A DNA stretch of 63,408 nucleotides, taken from Alphaproteobacteria bacterium. GTDB taxonomy: Bacteria > Pseudomonadota > Alphaproteobacteria > Acetobacterales > Acetobacteraceae. The notes under the pieces are model-generated. The model saw nothing but the letters and a program-made list of their open reading frames with translations. It was not told the DNA's origin and did not search any database. Numbering within the stretch: position 1 is the stretch's first letter; the number at the start of each line of letters is the position of its first letter. The position numbers and the translations under genes are program-made. Positions 37,063 through 45,804 of this stretch are shown here, piece after piece. The stretch covers positions 1 through 63,408 of the forward strand of contig VGDL01000014.1 in assembly GCA_016869735.1 (NCBI GenBank), in the 5' to 3' direction.

Positions 37063-37845
37063 TCACAGCAGAAATCCCCGCACCAGACCAAACATTCCCG
37101 TGCAGAACAGAATGGTCAAAGCCACCTGCCGATAAAGCTGTTCATTGCCAAGGCCCTGGAAGGCGCGCCCGCCCACCCAGGCGCCAAGCACCATCAAGGG
37201 CAACAAAATCACCGCGCGAATGAGCGCCGTAACGCCGGCGACACCGGAGGCCATGACAATCGCAATCAGCAGAAACTGCGTCAGGAAGTAATAGGTGACG
37301 ATATTGGCGCGGTTCACTTGTGGCGGGTCATTGCCCGATAGCAGATAAAGCAGCACAGGCGGGCCGCCGACGCTGGTGGTGGCCATCATCGCCCCTGAAA
37401 CAGCACCAACCAGAATGGTGGCAGGCTGGCTTCTGCGGCCTTTGTAGCGCCAGCCGGTCCACATGATGACCACAAAAAAAACGATCACCGCGGAAACCGC
37501 TGTGATGATCGCATTCTTGTCCACATTCGCGAGCAACCAGACACCAAGCGGCATGGCAGCGCAGGCTGCGATGCTCATGGGCGTAAGCAGCTTCCAATCG
37601 GCCTGATGACGCACCTGTGGAAAAAGCTGCAAGGAGACGATCAATTCAATCGCCACCACCGTCACCACCATATCCGCCGATCCGAACAGCATGGCAAAAA
37701 TTGGCGCCATGAGCATTGCCGAACCAAAGCCGGCAAAGCCGCGCATCAGCCCCGCGACGAAGGTCACCCCAAGCGCCGCCCAGATATCGATCCCGTCAAA
37801 AATCGGCGCGAGATGGGCAAGGATATCGGGCACGGGATCAGGCAA
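37063..37845 (-). CDS. TauE/SafE family sulfite or sulfonate exporter
   Basis: A 260-residue TSUP-family membrane protein with about seven to eight helices. The two repeats typical of the family are visible: GLMRGFAGFGSAMLMAPIF (about 31-49) and VGAVSGAMMATTSVGGPPVL (about 145-164). These transporters move sulfite, sulfoacetate or similar anions. Facing the sox genes, export of an oxidised sulfur product is a sensible guess. The start drawn is a TTG that overlaps the upstream gene by 8 bases; a GTG at 37833 would give no overlap. Confidence 0.87.
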   Translation of the reverse strand: MPDPVPDILAHLAPIFDGIDIWAALGVTFVAGLMRGFAGFGSAMLMAPIFAMLFGSADMVVTVVAIELIVSLQLFPQVRHQADWKLLTPMSIAACAAMPLGVWLLANVDKNAIITAVSAVIVFFVVIMWTGWRYKGRRSQPATILVGAVSGAMMATTSVGGPPVLLYLLSGNDPPQVNRANIVTYYFLTQFLLIAIVMASGVAGVTALIRAVILLPLMVLGAWVGGRAFQGLGNEQLYRQVALTILFCTGMFGLVRGFLL

Positions 37846-38533
37846 TTTCGCGGATCAGCTTCCGCTTCACCGCCTGGCCGAAACTATTGAAATCCTCAGC
37901 CACGATGTAGAAGGCGCCTGGGCCGCCAATTACCTGATCGCGGAAATAAAGATCCAGATTGGCTGGTGGTGGCCGGCCAAAGGTCGGGCGGTCATTCACG
38001 ATCGGCAGGCCATTGATGATAATCCCCTCCGCCACGGCTTCATCGCGCAGCACGGTAACCGGCGGGCCGCTATTGTTCAGCCCATCGCCAGAGATGTCTA
38101 TGACGCGGCGTGTCGCCTCAAATGGGCAGGCGGCCAATTCGCGCCTCGCATGGATGATGGCGCCAGAAATGGATGTCCAGCGCAGTGAAGCGCGCGGTGC
38201 TTGCACCAGCGCCGTCGCCCAATTGCGCGCATCCGCTTTGGTCGCGATGCGTGTCCAGGGTAGCACCGTGCGCTGATAGTCAATCCCTGCCCATTCGATA
38301 TAGACCAAGCCAATGGCGCCGATCATGCCGCCGCGAATGGCCGCCAGCACCGCCGGATCGGTCACTGCATCGCGATAGCCTTCGCGCTGCAGCTTCGCCT
38401 CATCCTCATCAATGGAGCGCGACACATCCACCGCCAGCACCAGCGCCACGTCAACGGGTTCTTCCGCGCGCACCCTGGTCGTGGTAGCAAGGACGGCGCC
38501 CCCAGTGGCGGCCAGAAGCCTGCGACGAAGCAT
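37838..38533 (-). CDS. DUF1194 protein, von Willebrand A-like, exported
   Basis: A 231-residue protein with an Arg-rich, Tat-like signal (MLRRRLLAATGGAVLATTTRVRA), then a VWA-like domain with the metal-site motif LAVDVSRSIDEDE (about 33-45) and VIDISGDGLNNSG. DUF1194 is widespread in alphaproteobacteria with no assigned role; the fold suggests protein binding in the periplasm. It overlaps or abuts the TauE/SafE gene downstream, so the two are co-transcribed. Confidence 0.85.
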   Translation of the reverse strand: MLRRRLLAATGGAVLATTTRVRAEEPVDVALVLAVDVSRSIDEDEAKLQREGYRDAVTDPAVLAAIRGGMIGAIGLVYIEWAGIDYQRTVLPWTRIATKADARNWATALVQAPRASLRWTSISGAIIHARRELAACPFEATRRVIDISGDGLNNSGPPVTVLRDEAVAEGIIINGLPIVNDRPTFGRPPPANLDLYFRDQVIGGPGAFYIVAEDFNSFGQAVKRKLIREIA

Positions 38534-38583
38534 AAAGCGCCCCCTTGGCTAAGCCCTTTGATGCTGCCGAAGCCAGGCGTGAA

Positions 38584-39738
38584 TTACAAGTTCTTCAGCA
38601 CCACATCCGCCACACGCGCGGCGTCTTCTTCATTCATGTAGGCATGCATGGGCAAAGACAGCACCTGGCCCGCCAGACTCTCACTGATGGCAAGCGGCGG
38701 CGCTACGCCAGCAAAGGCGGCCGCGTGATGCGCGGCATAGGCCGGCTGGCGATGCAGGGGTTTCGGGTAATAAATGCCACTTCCGATGCGTTCGGCTGTC
38801 AGCGCGGCCTGGAGCTTGCTGCGTTGGTGGCTGCCACGCAGGCGGATGGTGTAAAGTCCCCAGGCATTCACCGCCCCCCCGGGCGCGGCCTGGATACCGA
38901 CCTTGCCACCCAAGGCTGCGTTATAGACCGCAGCGATCTTCGCACGCATGGCGAGTTCGCCTTCCAGCAGCGGCAGTTTTGCGGCCAGGATGGTGGCCTG
39001 GATCGTATCAATCCGACCATTCATGCCGGTGCGTTCAACCTCATAACGGGTCTTGCCCTCGCCATGGGTGCGAAGGCTCCGATACAATTCCGCCCGCGCC
39101 GGATCATCCGTGATCAAGGCGCCAGCATCCCCATAAGCGCCAAGCGTCTTGGTGGGGTAGAAGGACAGCGCGGCGGCATGTCCCCAACGCCCAAGCTTTT
39201 TGCCATTGACGCTGCTACCAAAGGCCTGCGCGGCGTCATCCAGCGCGAACATGTCTTCTCGGGCGCAAATCGCCTCAATCGCCGGCCAATCCGCTGGCAG
39301 GCCGAATAGGTCAACGCCCACCACTGCGCGTGGGCGAAGCACGCCGCGCCGCTTCACTTCTTCAATCCGCCGCTCAAGGTCGGCGATATCCATATTGTAG
39401 CTGTATTTATCCACATCCACGAAAACCGGCGTGGCACCCAGAACCAGCGGCACTTCGGCTGTCGCGGTATAGGTGAAGGCCGGCAGAAAAACCGCATCCC
39501 CGCGCCCGATCCCTTCCGCCATCATGGCGATTTGCAGCGCATCCGTCCCCGATGAAACACCCACGCAATGCGCCGCACCAGCAAAGGCCGCGAGGCCCGC
39601 TTCAAGTTCCGCCACTTCGGGGCCCATGATGAACCGCCCCGAATCGAGCACCGCGGCAATGCGCCGATCAAGCTCTGGCCGGATCAGCTTTTGCTGAGCC
39701 ATAACATCAAACAATTGAATGGGGCGGGGTTCGCTCAT
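38584..39738 (-). CDS. DegT/DnrJ/EryC1/StrS family aminotransferase
   Basis: A 384-residue PLP enzyme that aminates nucleotide-linked keto-sugars, usually for surface polysaccharides. Family motifs: VSSGTDALQIAMMAEGIGRG (about 59-80), FTYTATAEVP, DDAAQAFGS, and the PLP lysine in SFYPTKTLGAYGDAG. The ATG at 39738 (MSEPRPIQLFDV) fits the family start; a 33-residue extension upstream is not conserved. No other sugar-nucleotide gene lies alongside. It shares the strand with the DUF4214 gene 106 bases upstream. Confidence 0.9.
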   Translation of the reverse strand: MSEPRPIQLFDVMAQQKLIRPELDRRIAAVLDSGRFIMGPEVAELEAGLAAFAGAAHCVGVSSGTDALQIAMMAEGIGRGDAVFLPAFTYTATAEVPLVLGATPVFVDVDKYSYNMDIADLERRIEEVKRRGVLRPRAVVGVDLFGLPADWPAIEAICAREDMFALDDAAQAFGSSVNGKKLGRWGHAAALSFYPTKTLGAYGDAGALITDDPARAELYRSLRTHGEGKTRYEVERTGMNGRIDTIQATILAAKLPLLEGELAMRAKIAAVYNAALGGKVGIQAAPGGAVNAWGLYTIRLRGSHQRSKLQAALTAERIGSGIYYPKPLHRQPAYAAHHAAAFAGVAPPLAISESLAGQVLSLPMHAYMNEEDAARVADVVLKNL

Positions 39739-39844
39739 CAGGCACAAGACCCTTTCGAAGACTAAGGGCCGAAATTGAACCCCAAAGGCCCGCCTGCCAA
39801 GGCTTGGACCGTCAATATTTCTTTCCGCCTGTTTCAAGGCGAAA

Positions 39845-40264
39845 TTATGGATCAGGCCGGGATGTCAGGGTTTGTTCCAGCAGGGCGATGCGCGCGGCAC
39901 GCAATTCGGCCAAGCATTCCAACATGGGCGCTTCAAGGGCAGCAAGCCGCGCCATATCCAGGCCACCCAGGCTTTGGCGGAAAAGCCGAAGCAAATCCTC
40001 CGGCGCTATTGCCTGCGCGGCGGGGGAAGATGCTTCAGCGTCATCGCAGATGATGTGTAACGCTTCACCTTGGCGGCGCGCTTCGCTGCTGCCGGCCATA
40101 TCCTCAATCAGGCGGCGGCGGCAGGTGGGGTCAGCCTCAATCTTGTCGCGGTAATGGCGATAGCCGCCTTCATCCGGCCCGCGCAGCAGGATGCGGCGAT
40201 AGAGCTTGACGATGAATTCATGGTCGGACCCCTGCATGAGGTCCTTGCCCTTGAGCACGCGCAT
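39845..40264 (-). CDS. DUF4214 domain protein
   Basis: A 139-residue protein. The first half contains a DUF4214-type segment, FIVKLYRRILLRGPDEGGY (about 17-35), which occurs in surface proteins and glycosyltransferases, followed by a helix-rich tail. There is no signal peptide. The neighbouring DegT aminotransferase suggests a polysaccharide or glycosylation link, but that is weak. Confidence 0.65.
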   Translation of the reverse strand: MRVLKGKDLMQGSDHEFIVKLYRRILLRGPDEGGYRHYRDKIEADPTCRRRLIEDMAGSSEARRQGEALHIICDDAEASSPAAQAIAPEDLLRLFRQSLGGLDMARLAALEAPMLECLAELRAARIALLEQTLTSRPDP

Positions 40265-40327
40265 GAAGCTCTTCCCATGATGAAACGATCAGGTCTGCAG
40301 CCTTATCCCGGCAAAGTTTCCGTGGCG

Positions 40328-40768
40328 TCAACGGCGGGCTTCAAAGAAGCTGCGCAAAAGGGCGGCGCATTCGCCTTCCCGCAGGCCGCCTACCACTTCC
40401 GGCTGGTGATGGCAGGATGAAGCGGCGAAAACCCGCGCCCCATGATCCACGCCCCCGCCCTTCGGATCATAGGCGCCAAAAACCACCCGCGCGACACGAA
40501 AGAAGGAAGCCGCCTGGGCGCACATGGGGCAGGGTTCCAACGTGACTGTCAGGGTGCAGTCGCCAAGGCGGGTCTGGCCCAACCGCGCGGCGGCTGCGCG
40601 CAAAGCCAGCATTTCGGCATGGGCAGAGGGGTCATGGCGGGCTTCCACCTCATTGCCGGCGCGCGCCAGCACTTGGCCGGATTTGTCGGTCACCACGGCA
40701 CCCACCGGCACCTCACCACGTTCAGCGGCGGCGTGGGCTTCCTCCAGGGCGATTTCCATCGGCGTCAT
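40328..40768 (-). CDS. tadA: tRNA-specific adenosine deaminase TadA
   Basis: Converts wobble adenosine-34 to inosine in tRNA-Arg(ACG); 146 residues. Zinc and proton-shuttle residues are in PSAHAEMLAL (about 48-57) and TLEPCPMCAQA (about 76-86). The substrate loop FGAYDPKGGGVDHG and the C-terminal helix FFEARR agree with TadA rather than guanine or cytidine deaminase. It is divergent from the amidotransferase-like gene 80 bases away. Confidence 0.93.
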   Translation of the reverse strand: MTPMEIALEEAHAAAERGEVPVGAVVTDKSGQVLARAGNEVEARHDPSAHAEMLALRAAAARLGQTRLGDCTLTVTLEPCPMCAQAASFFRVARVVFGAYDPKGGGVDHGARVFAASSCHHQPEVVGGLREGECAALLRSFFEARR

Positions 40769-40848
40769 GGCGCCTTCCTGCCTTGCCGGGGCTTGGTGGT
40801 CCAGGGGGCGCGATTCCCTTTGCGTTCGTATTGGCCTAAAGATGCATC

Positions 40849-41565
40849 ATGAGATCCCTTCCCTTGATTGGTGTGACCCTCGATTCCGAAGAGGCCGGCG
40901 GCTGGTCCAAGCTGCCCTGGTATGCGCTTCGGCGGAATTACTTCTCGGCCATTGTCGCGGCGGGGGGCCTGCCGGTGGCGCTGCCCCATCACCCCGAAAT
41001 GGCGGAAGCCTATCTGGAGGAGGTGGATGGGCTGATGGTGACGGGCGGCGCCTTTGATGTTGACCCTGCCCTTTGGGGTAGTGGTGCGCCGCATCCCAAG
41101 GTGACGCTGAAGCCAGGCCGGACGGATTTCGAAATGGCAGCGACGCGCGCCGCACTTGCGCGCGACAAGCCCGTGCTTGGGATTTGCGGCGGGCAGCAAT
41201 TGCTCGCGGTGGCGCTTGGCGGGCGCCTGATCCAGCACATTCCGGATGAGGTGCCGGGCGCTTTGGCCCATGAACAACCCAATCCGCGCACGGAACCGGG
41301 GCATGAGGTAACCATCACCGAAGGCAGCATGCTGTCCCGTATTGTCGGCAAGCCGCGCATGGCGGTGAATTCCGCGCATCACCAGGCTGTGGCAAGCATT
41401 GGCGATGGCGGCGTGGTGAATGCGCTGGCGCCCGATGGCGTGATTGAGGGGATTGAGCATCCGGGATATCGCTTCGCGCTTGGGGTGCAGTGGCATCCGG
41501 AATATGGCGTTGATCCTGATGATCCGGCGATTTTCCGCGCCTTTATTGCGGCCTGCCGCGCATGA
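40849..41565 (+). CDS. gamma-glutamyl-gamma-aminobutyrate hydrolase family (PuuD-like)
   Basis: A 238-residue class I glutamine-amidotransferase-fold hydrolase. The nucleophile is in VLGICGGQQLLAVALGG (about 107-123) and the His/Glu pair in GVQWHPEYGV (near 210). PuuD releases GABA from gamma-glutamyl-GABA in putrescine breakdown, but no other puu gene is nearby, so the substrate is uncertain. It overlaps the pseudouridine synthase gene by 4 bases. Confidence 0.86.
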   Translation: MRSLPLIGVTLDSEEAGGWSKLPWYALRRNYFSAIVAAGGLPVALPHHPEMAEAYLEEVDGLMVTGGAFDVDPALWGSGAPHPKVTLKPGRTDFEMAATRAALARDKPVLGICGGQQLLAVALGGRLIQHIPDEVPGALAHEQPNPRTEPGHEVTITEGSMLSRIVGKPRMAVNSAHHQAVASIGDGGVVNALAPDGVIEGIEHPGYRFALGVQWHPEYGVDPDDPAIFRAFIAACRA

Positions 41566-42437
41566 CGGACGAAGACGTTACCGAAGCCGATGGCCCGCGC
41601 GGCGAACGCATTGCGAAGTTTCTTGCCCGCGCCGGTGTGGCTTCCCGCCGCGATGCCGAAAAGCTGATCGCGGAAGGGCTGGTGCGGCTGGGCGGCAAGC
41701 TGGTGACCAGCCCGGCGACTTTTGTCGCGCCGGGTGACGCGATCATTGTGAATGGCAAGCCTGTCGCCATGCCGGAACGCACGCGGCTGTTTCGCTACCA
41801 CAAGCCCACCGGCTTTGTGACGACGCATCGTGATCCTGAAGGCCGGCCCACGGTTTTTGCCAATCTGCCGCAAGGTCTGCCGCGCCTGGTTTCTGTTGGG
41901 CGGTTGGACCTGACCAGCGAAGGCTTGCTGTTGCTGACCAATGATGGCGCGCTGGCGCGCAGGCTGGAATTGCCGGCCAATGGCTGGCTTAGGCGCTATC
42001 GCGTGCGCGTGCATGGCAAGATCGAAGAACGCACCCTTGCTGGACTTGCGCGCGGGGTAACGGTGGAGGGCGTGGCTTATGGCCCGATCGAAGCCGGGCT
42101 GGATGCACGGATGGGCACCAATGCCTGGCTGACCGTTGCATTGCGGGAGGGCAAGAACCGCGAAATACGGAAAGTCATGGCGAATCTTGGGCTGGTGGTG
42201 ACGCGCCTGATCCGCACCGCCTATGGCCCTTTCCAACTGGGCTCCCTGCCGCGGGGCGCGGCAGAGGAAGTGAATGCCAAGGTTTTGCGTGAGCAATTGG
42301 GCCTTGATGCACCAAAGCGCGGGCGTGAGGCAGCAGCCGAAGAACCTGCAGCGCCCGAGGTTCCTGAGGGCAAACCGCAACGCCCCCCCCGCGCCCGCCA
42401 TGCCGGGCCGCAAACGCCGCGTCGCGGCAAGGGCTGA
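41562..42437 (+). CDS. rRNA pseudouridine synthase, RsuA/RluB family
   Basis: A 291-residue enzyme: N-terminal S4 RNA-binding domain (ERIAKFLARAGVASRRDAEK, about 15-34), catalytic domain with the aspartate in VGRLDLTSEGLLLLTNDG (about 107-124), and KNREIRKVM. The C-terminal tail of about 40 residues is Pro/Arg-rich and likely disordered. RluB (23S U2605) is the best guess over RsuA, RluE or RluF. It overlaps puuD-like by 4 bases and rsmD by one base (TGATG). Confidence 0.88.
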   Translation: MTDEDVTEADGPRGERIAKFLARAGVASRRDAEKLIAEGLVRLGGKLVTSPATFVAPGDAIIVNGKPVAMPERTRLFRYHKPTGFVTTHRDPEGRPTVFANLPQGLPRLVSVGRLDLTSEGLLLLTNDGALARRLELPANGWLRRYRVRVHGKIEERTLAGLARGVTVEGVAYGPIEAGLDARMGTNAWLTVALREGKNREIRKVMANLGLVVTRLIRTAYGPFQLGSLPRGAAEEVNAKVLREQLGLDAPKRGREAAAEEPAAPEVPEGKPQRPPRARHAGPQTPRRGKG

Positions 42438-43018
42438 TGCGCATCATTGCCGGGCGCTGGAAGGGGCGCGCACTTGTCGCCCCGCCAGGAATTACCACTC
42501 GCCCCACCAGTGACCGCGCAAGGCAGGCGATATTCGATCAGCTTTGGCACGCGCCCTGGGCGGGGCGTGCTGTTTTTGAAGATGCTGTGGTTCTGGATGG
42601 TTTCGCCGGCACTGGCGCCATGGGGCTTGAGGCGCTTTCGCGCGGTGCGGCGCGGGCCTTTTTCATGGAACAGGATCGTGCTGCCTTGGCAGCGCTGCGT
42701 TTGAATATCGCCGCCTGCAAGGCGGGTGATGCCGGCCGCGTGATTGCGGGGGATGTCACTGCGCCGCCCATCGCCGCCACACCTTGCAGCCTGGTGTTTC
42801 TGGACCCGCCCTATGGCAAGGGCCTGGTGCCGCGCGCCCTTGGCGCCTTGCAGGCCAAGGGTTGGATCGCACCTGGCGCACTGATCATTGCCGAAACAGG
42901 GCGCGATGAAGAAGCGGTTATGGTTGCTGGTTTTGAAATACTCTCCATGCGGGAACATGGCGCCGCGCGGCTTGCCGCCCTGCGCGCTGCCCCGGATTGC
43001 GGAGAAGCCGCATCCTGA
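42437..43018 (+). CDS. rsmD: 16S rRNA (guanine-966-N2)-methyltransferase
   Basis: A 193-residue Rossmann-fold methyltransferase acting on the small ribosomal subunit. It begins MRIIAGRWKGRALVAPPG; RPTSDRARQAIFDQL and the SAM loop DGFAGTGAMGLEALSRGA follow, and the catalytic motif is VFLDPPYGKG (about 117-126). Translation is probably coupled to the pseudouridine synthase, making a small rRNA-modification operon. Confidence 0.94.
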   Translation: MRIIAGRWKGRALVAPPGITTRPTSDRARQAIFDQLWHAPWAGRAVFEDAVVLDGFAGTGAMGLEALSRGAARAFFMEQDRAALAALRLNIAACKAGDAGRVIAGDVTAPPIAATPCSLVFLDPPYGKGLVPRALGALQAKGWIAPGALIIAETGRDEEAVMVAGFEILSMREHGAARLAALRAAPDCGEAAS

Positions 43019-43046
43019 TAGGCTCCTTCGAAAAGGGAGGATCATC

Positions 43047-44000
43047 ATGCGTAATCTGCTGCTTGCTGGGCTGGCTGCCCTTGCCCTTTCTGGCCCTGTC
43101 TTGGCGCAGGACCGCACGGTGCGTGTCATTAGTGGTTTCGCTGCCGGCGGCACCGGGGATTTGATGGCACGGCTGATCGCCGAATATGCCGCACCGCATT
43201 TGCCCGCGCGTGGCGTGGTGGAAAACCGCACTGGCGCCAATGGACTGATCGCCGCGGAAGTGGTCGCGCGCAGCGCGTCGGATGGCGCGACTGTGTTACA
43301 ATGCCCGATGGGCACCATGACCATTACGCCCAATCTGCCAGGGGCGAGCCTGCCGGTTGATCCGCGCACGGAAATGACCGGGATCGTGAATGTTGCCCTT
43401 TCCACCTATGGCTTGGTGGTGGCCGCCAATGGGCCGCATAAGGATGTGGCGGGGTTGCTGGCCGCAGCGCGCGCCAAGCCGGGTGGCTTGACCTATGCCT
43501 CAGCCGGAGTGGGTTCGGCGCAGCATCTTTCGGTGGAATTGCTCAAGGCCAAGGCAGGGCTAGATATTGTCCATGTGCCTTACCGCGGCGCGACGCCGGC
43601 GGTTGTGGATATTTTGGGCGGGCGCGCGGATTTCATGATCACCAATTTGGGTGATGTGATGCGCCAGATCCAAGGCGGCGAATTGCGCCTGCTGGCGCTG
43701 GGGGACAAGGCGGGATCGCCGCTATTTCCGCAGGCGCGGCCAATTTCCGATTGGGTGCCAGGGCTTGAAATGGCCGGCTGGTTTGGTGTTTGCGGCCCGC
43801 GCGCCATCACCGCCGATGCAGCACGCGCCTGGAATGACGCCATGAAGAAGGCGCTTGAAAACCCAACCTTCCGGCAAAGGCTGCTCGATTCCGGCCTGAC
43901 ACCAAATTTCGAGGATACGGCCAGCTTCAACCGCCGTATCGCAAATGATCTGAAATCCTGGGGTGAGGTTATCCGCGCGGCGGGCATCAAGGCGGATTGA
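43047..44000 (+). CDS. Bug/TctC-family periplasmic solute-binding protein (1)
   Basis: A 317-residue exported binding protein. Signal peptide MRNLLLAGLAALALSGPVLA, then the Bug pattern: VRVISGFAAGGTGDLMARLI, VENRTGANGLIAAE and HVPYRGATPAVVDILGGRAD (about 180-199). These proteins bind carboxylates or amides for tripartite transporters, but no tctA or tctB is adjacent. The start follows GGGAGG by 6 bases. A dienelactone-hydrolase-like gene follows 12 bases on. Confidence 0.9.
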   Translation: MRNLLLAGLAALALSGPVLAQDRTVRVISGFAAGGTGDLMARLIAEYAAPHLPARGVVENRTGANGLIAAEVVARSASDGATVLQCPMGTMTITPNLPGASLPVDPRTEMTGIVNVALSTYGLVVAANGPHKDVAGLLAAARAKPGGLTYASAGVGSAQHLSVELLKAKAGLDIVHVPYRGATPAVVDILGGRADFMITNLGDVMRQIQGGELRLLALGDKAGSPLFPQARPISDWVPGLEMAGWFGVCGPRAITADAARAWNDAMKKALENPTFRQRLLDSGLTPNFEDTASFNRRIANDLKSWGEVIRAAGIKAD

Positions 44001-44012
44001 CGGGCGCGCGCT

Positions 44013-44753
44013 ATGATCGAACACATCATTGATATCCAAACCCGCGCCGGGGTGATGGAAAGTTTTATTTGCCATCCCGAACGCCAAGGCCCCTTCCCTG
44101 CCGTGCTGATGCTGATGGATGCGCCCGGCATTCGCGAAGAACTTTACGACATGGCGCGGCGCCTGGCCGCGACCGGCTATTACGTTGTGCTGCCCAATCT
44201 TTATTACCGCGCCGGACGAGATTCGAAATTCGGCCCCGGTGTGCTGACGGTCGGCGACACAGAACGCGACCGTATGCGCGCCATTCGCACCAAAATGACC
44301 ATTCCGCCGGTGATGGAAGACATCGCCGATATGCTTGGTTTCCTTGACCAGCAGAAACACGTGCGCCCTGGCGCCGTTGGCGTGCATGGCTATTGCATGA
44401 GCGGGCCTTACGCATTGGCCGCCGCAGCGCGCTATCCGGGCCGCATCGCTGCCGCTGCTTCCTTCTATGGCACCTGGCTTGTGAGCGATGCGGTGGAAAG
44501 CCCGCATCTGACTTTCGGGCAAGGCAGCGCGGAACTTTATATCGCCTGCGCCGAACATGATGAATTGGCGCCGCTTCCCATGGTGGATGAATTGCGCGCG
44601 CTGTTTGAAGCTTCTGGCGCCAAGGGAGAATTGGAAGTCTACCCGACAGTCCATCACGGTTTCGCTTTTCCCGGCCGCTGGTGCTTCGATAAGCCAGGGG
44701 CAGAACGCCATTGGGAAAGATTGATCGCGCTTTATCGGCGCTGTTTGGGATAA
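44013..44753 (+). CDS. dienelactone hydrolase family protein
   Basis: A 246-residue alpha/beta-hydrolase of the DLH group. The nucleophile is a cysteine in VGVHGYCMSGPYALAAA (about 122-138), with the acid near DELAPL and histidine in TVHHGFAFPGR. No signal peptide. It lies between two Bug-protein genes, so it may act on the ester or lactone one of them brings in; the substrate is unknown. The first in-frame ATG gives a complete fold. Confidence 0.87.
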   Translation: MIEHIIDIQTRAGVMESFICHPERQGPFPAVLMLMDAPGIREELYDMARRLAATGYYVVLPNLYYRAGRDSKFGPGVLTVGDTERDRMRAIRTKMTIPPVMEDIADMLGFLDQQKHVRPGAVGVHGYCMSGPYALAAAARYPGRIAAAASFYGTWLVSDAVESPHLTFGQGSAELYIACAEHDELAPLPMVDELRALFEASGAKGELEVYPTVHHGFAFPGRWCFDKPGAERHWERLIALYRRCLG

Positions 44754-44767
44754 GGAAAGGCAAGATC

Positions 44768-45736
44768 ATGCCAGTAGCAACACGTCGGGCTTTTCTGGCC
44801 GCAGCCAGTGCAAGCCTTGCCGCGCCCTCTCTGGCGCAAACTCAGGCTTGGCCCAATCGGCCTGTCCGGCTGATCAGCCCCTTTGCACCTGGTGGGCCAC
44901 AGGATATCCCCGCGCGCTTCATGGTGGAATTTCTGATGCCGCGCCTGGGTCAGCCGGTGATCTATGAACACCGCGCTGGCGCTGGTGGTGCGCTTGGTGC
45001 ACAATATGTCGCACAGGCAACCGATCATCACAGTTTCCTGATAACCTCATCTTCCATTGCAACCTTGCCCGCTATGCGGCGTGACCCAGGGCTTGATCCG
45101 CTGACCGATTTGCAACCTGTGACATTGGTGACTGATGCGCCGTTGTTGATTTCAGGAAGACCCAATGGTGCGCCCGATTTGGCGAGCTTCCTGGCACGGG
45201 CCAAGGCCAATCCCGGTAAGGTTTCCTGGGGCAGTTCGGGGGTTGGGTCAGCTACGCATCTGGCGGGCGCGCTTCTGATGCAGCGTGCCGGAGTTGAATT
45301 GCTGCATGTGCCGTATCGTGGCGCCGCGCTTGCAATGAATGCACTGCTCGCGGGTGATATTGACAGCATCATCACCGATGTTTCGATCCCGCTTGAACAT
45401 TTGCGCGCGGGAACGTTGCGCCCGCTTGGCGTCACCGGCACAGCGCGCGCGCCATTGCTGCCAAATGTGCCGGCCATCATTGAACAAGTGCCGCGTTACA
45501 GCGTGCCTTTCTGGTTTGCGCTGATGGCGCCAAAGGCGATGCCGCCTGAACCAATTGCGCGCCTGCTTACGGAACTGGCGCCTTTGGCCGTGCCGGAGAG
45601 CGAGCTATCCCGCCGCATGGCTGATCGTGGTTCGCTATTGCTGCTGAATGGCCCGGCACCTTTGGCGGCGCGCCTGCGTGACGAAATCCCGCAATGGCGC
45701 CAAGTGGTGGCCGCCGCCGGCATTCAGCCCGAATAG
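44768..45736 (+). CDS. Bug/TctC-family periplasmic solute-binding protein (2)
   Basis: A 322-residue binding protein with an Arg-containing signal (PVATRRAFLAAASASLAAP). Bug motifs: WPNRPVRLISPFAPGGPQD, YEHRAGAGGALGAQYVAQAT and HVPYRGAALAMNALLAGDID. It differs from copy 1 in the ligand pocket region, so a different substrate is likely. It is 14 bases after the dienelactone-hydrolase-like gene. A 7-bp hairpin without a T tract follows the stop. Confidence 0.9.
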   Translation: MPVATRRAFLAAASASLAAPSLAQTQAWPNRPVRLISPFAPGGPQDIPARFMVEFLMPRLGQPVIYEHRAGAGGALGAQYVAQATDHHSFLITSSSIATLPAMRRDPGLDPLTDLQPVTLVTDAPLLISGRPNGAPDLASFLARAKANPGKVSWGSSGVGSATHLAGALLMQRAGVELLHVPYRGAALAMNALLAGDIDSIITDVSIPLEHLRAGTLRPLGVTGTARAPLLPNVPAIIEQVPRYSVPFWFALMAPKAMPPEPIARLLTELAPLAVPESELSRRMADRGSLLLLNGPAPLAARLRDEIPQWRQVVAAAGIQPE

Positions 45737-45804
45737 CGCGAAAGGTTTTCGTTCGCGCCTGGGACCACGACATCAAGAAAAAACAGGAATAGGGAGAAAA
45801 TGAT

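Noticed and set aside
45736-45758. 7-bp hairpin after Bug (2) as a terminator
   Set aside because: GCGCGAA/TTCGCGC pair well, but the loop is large and no T run follows.
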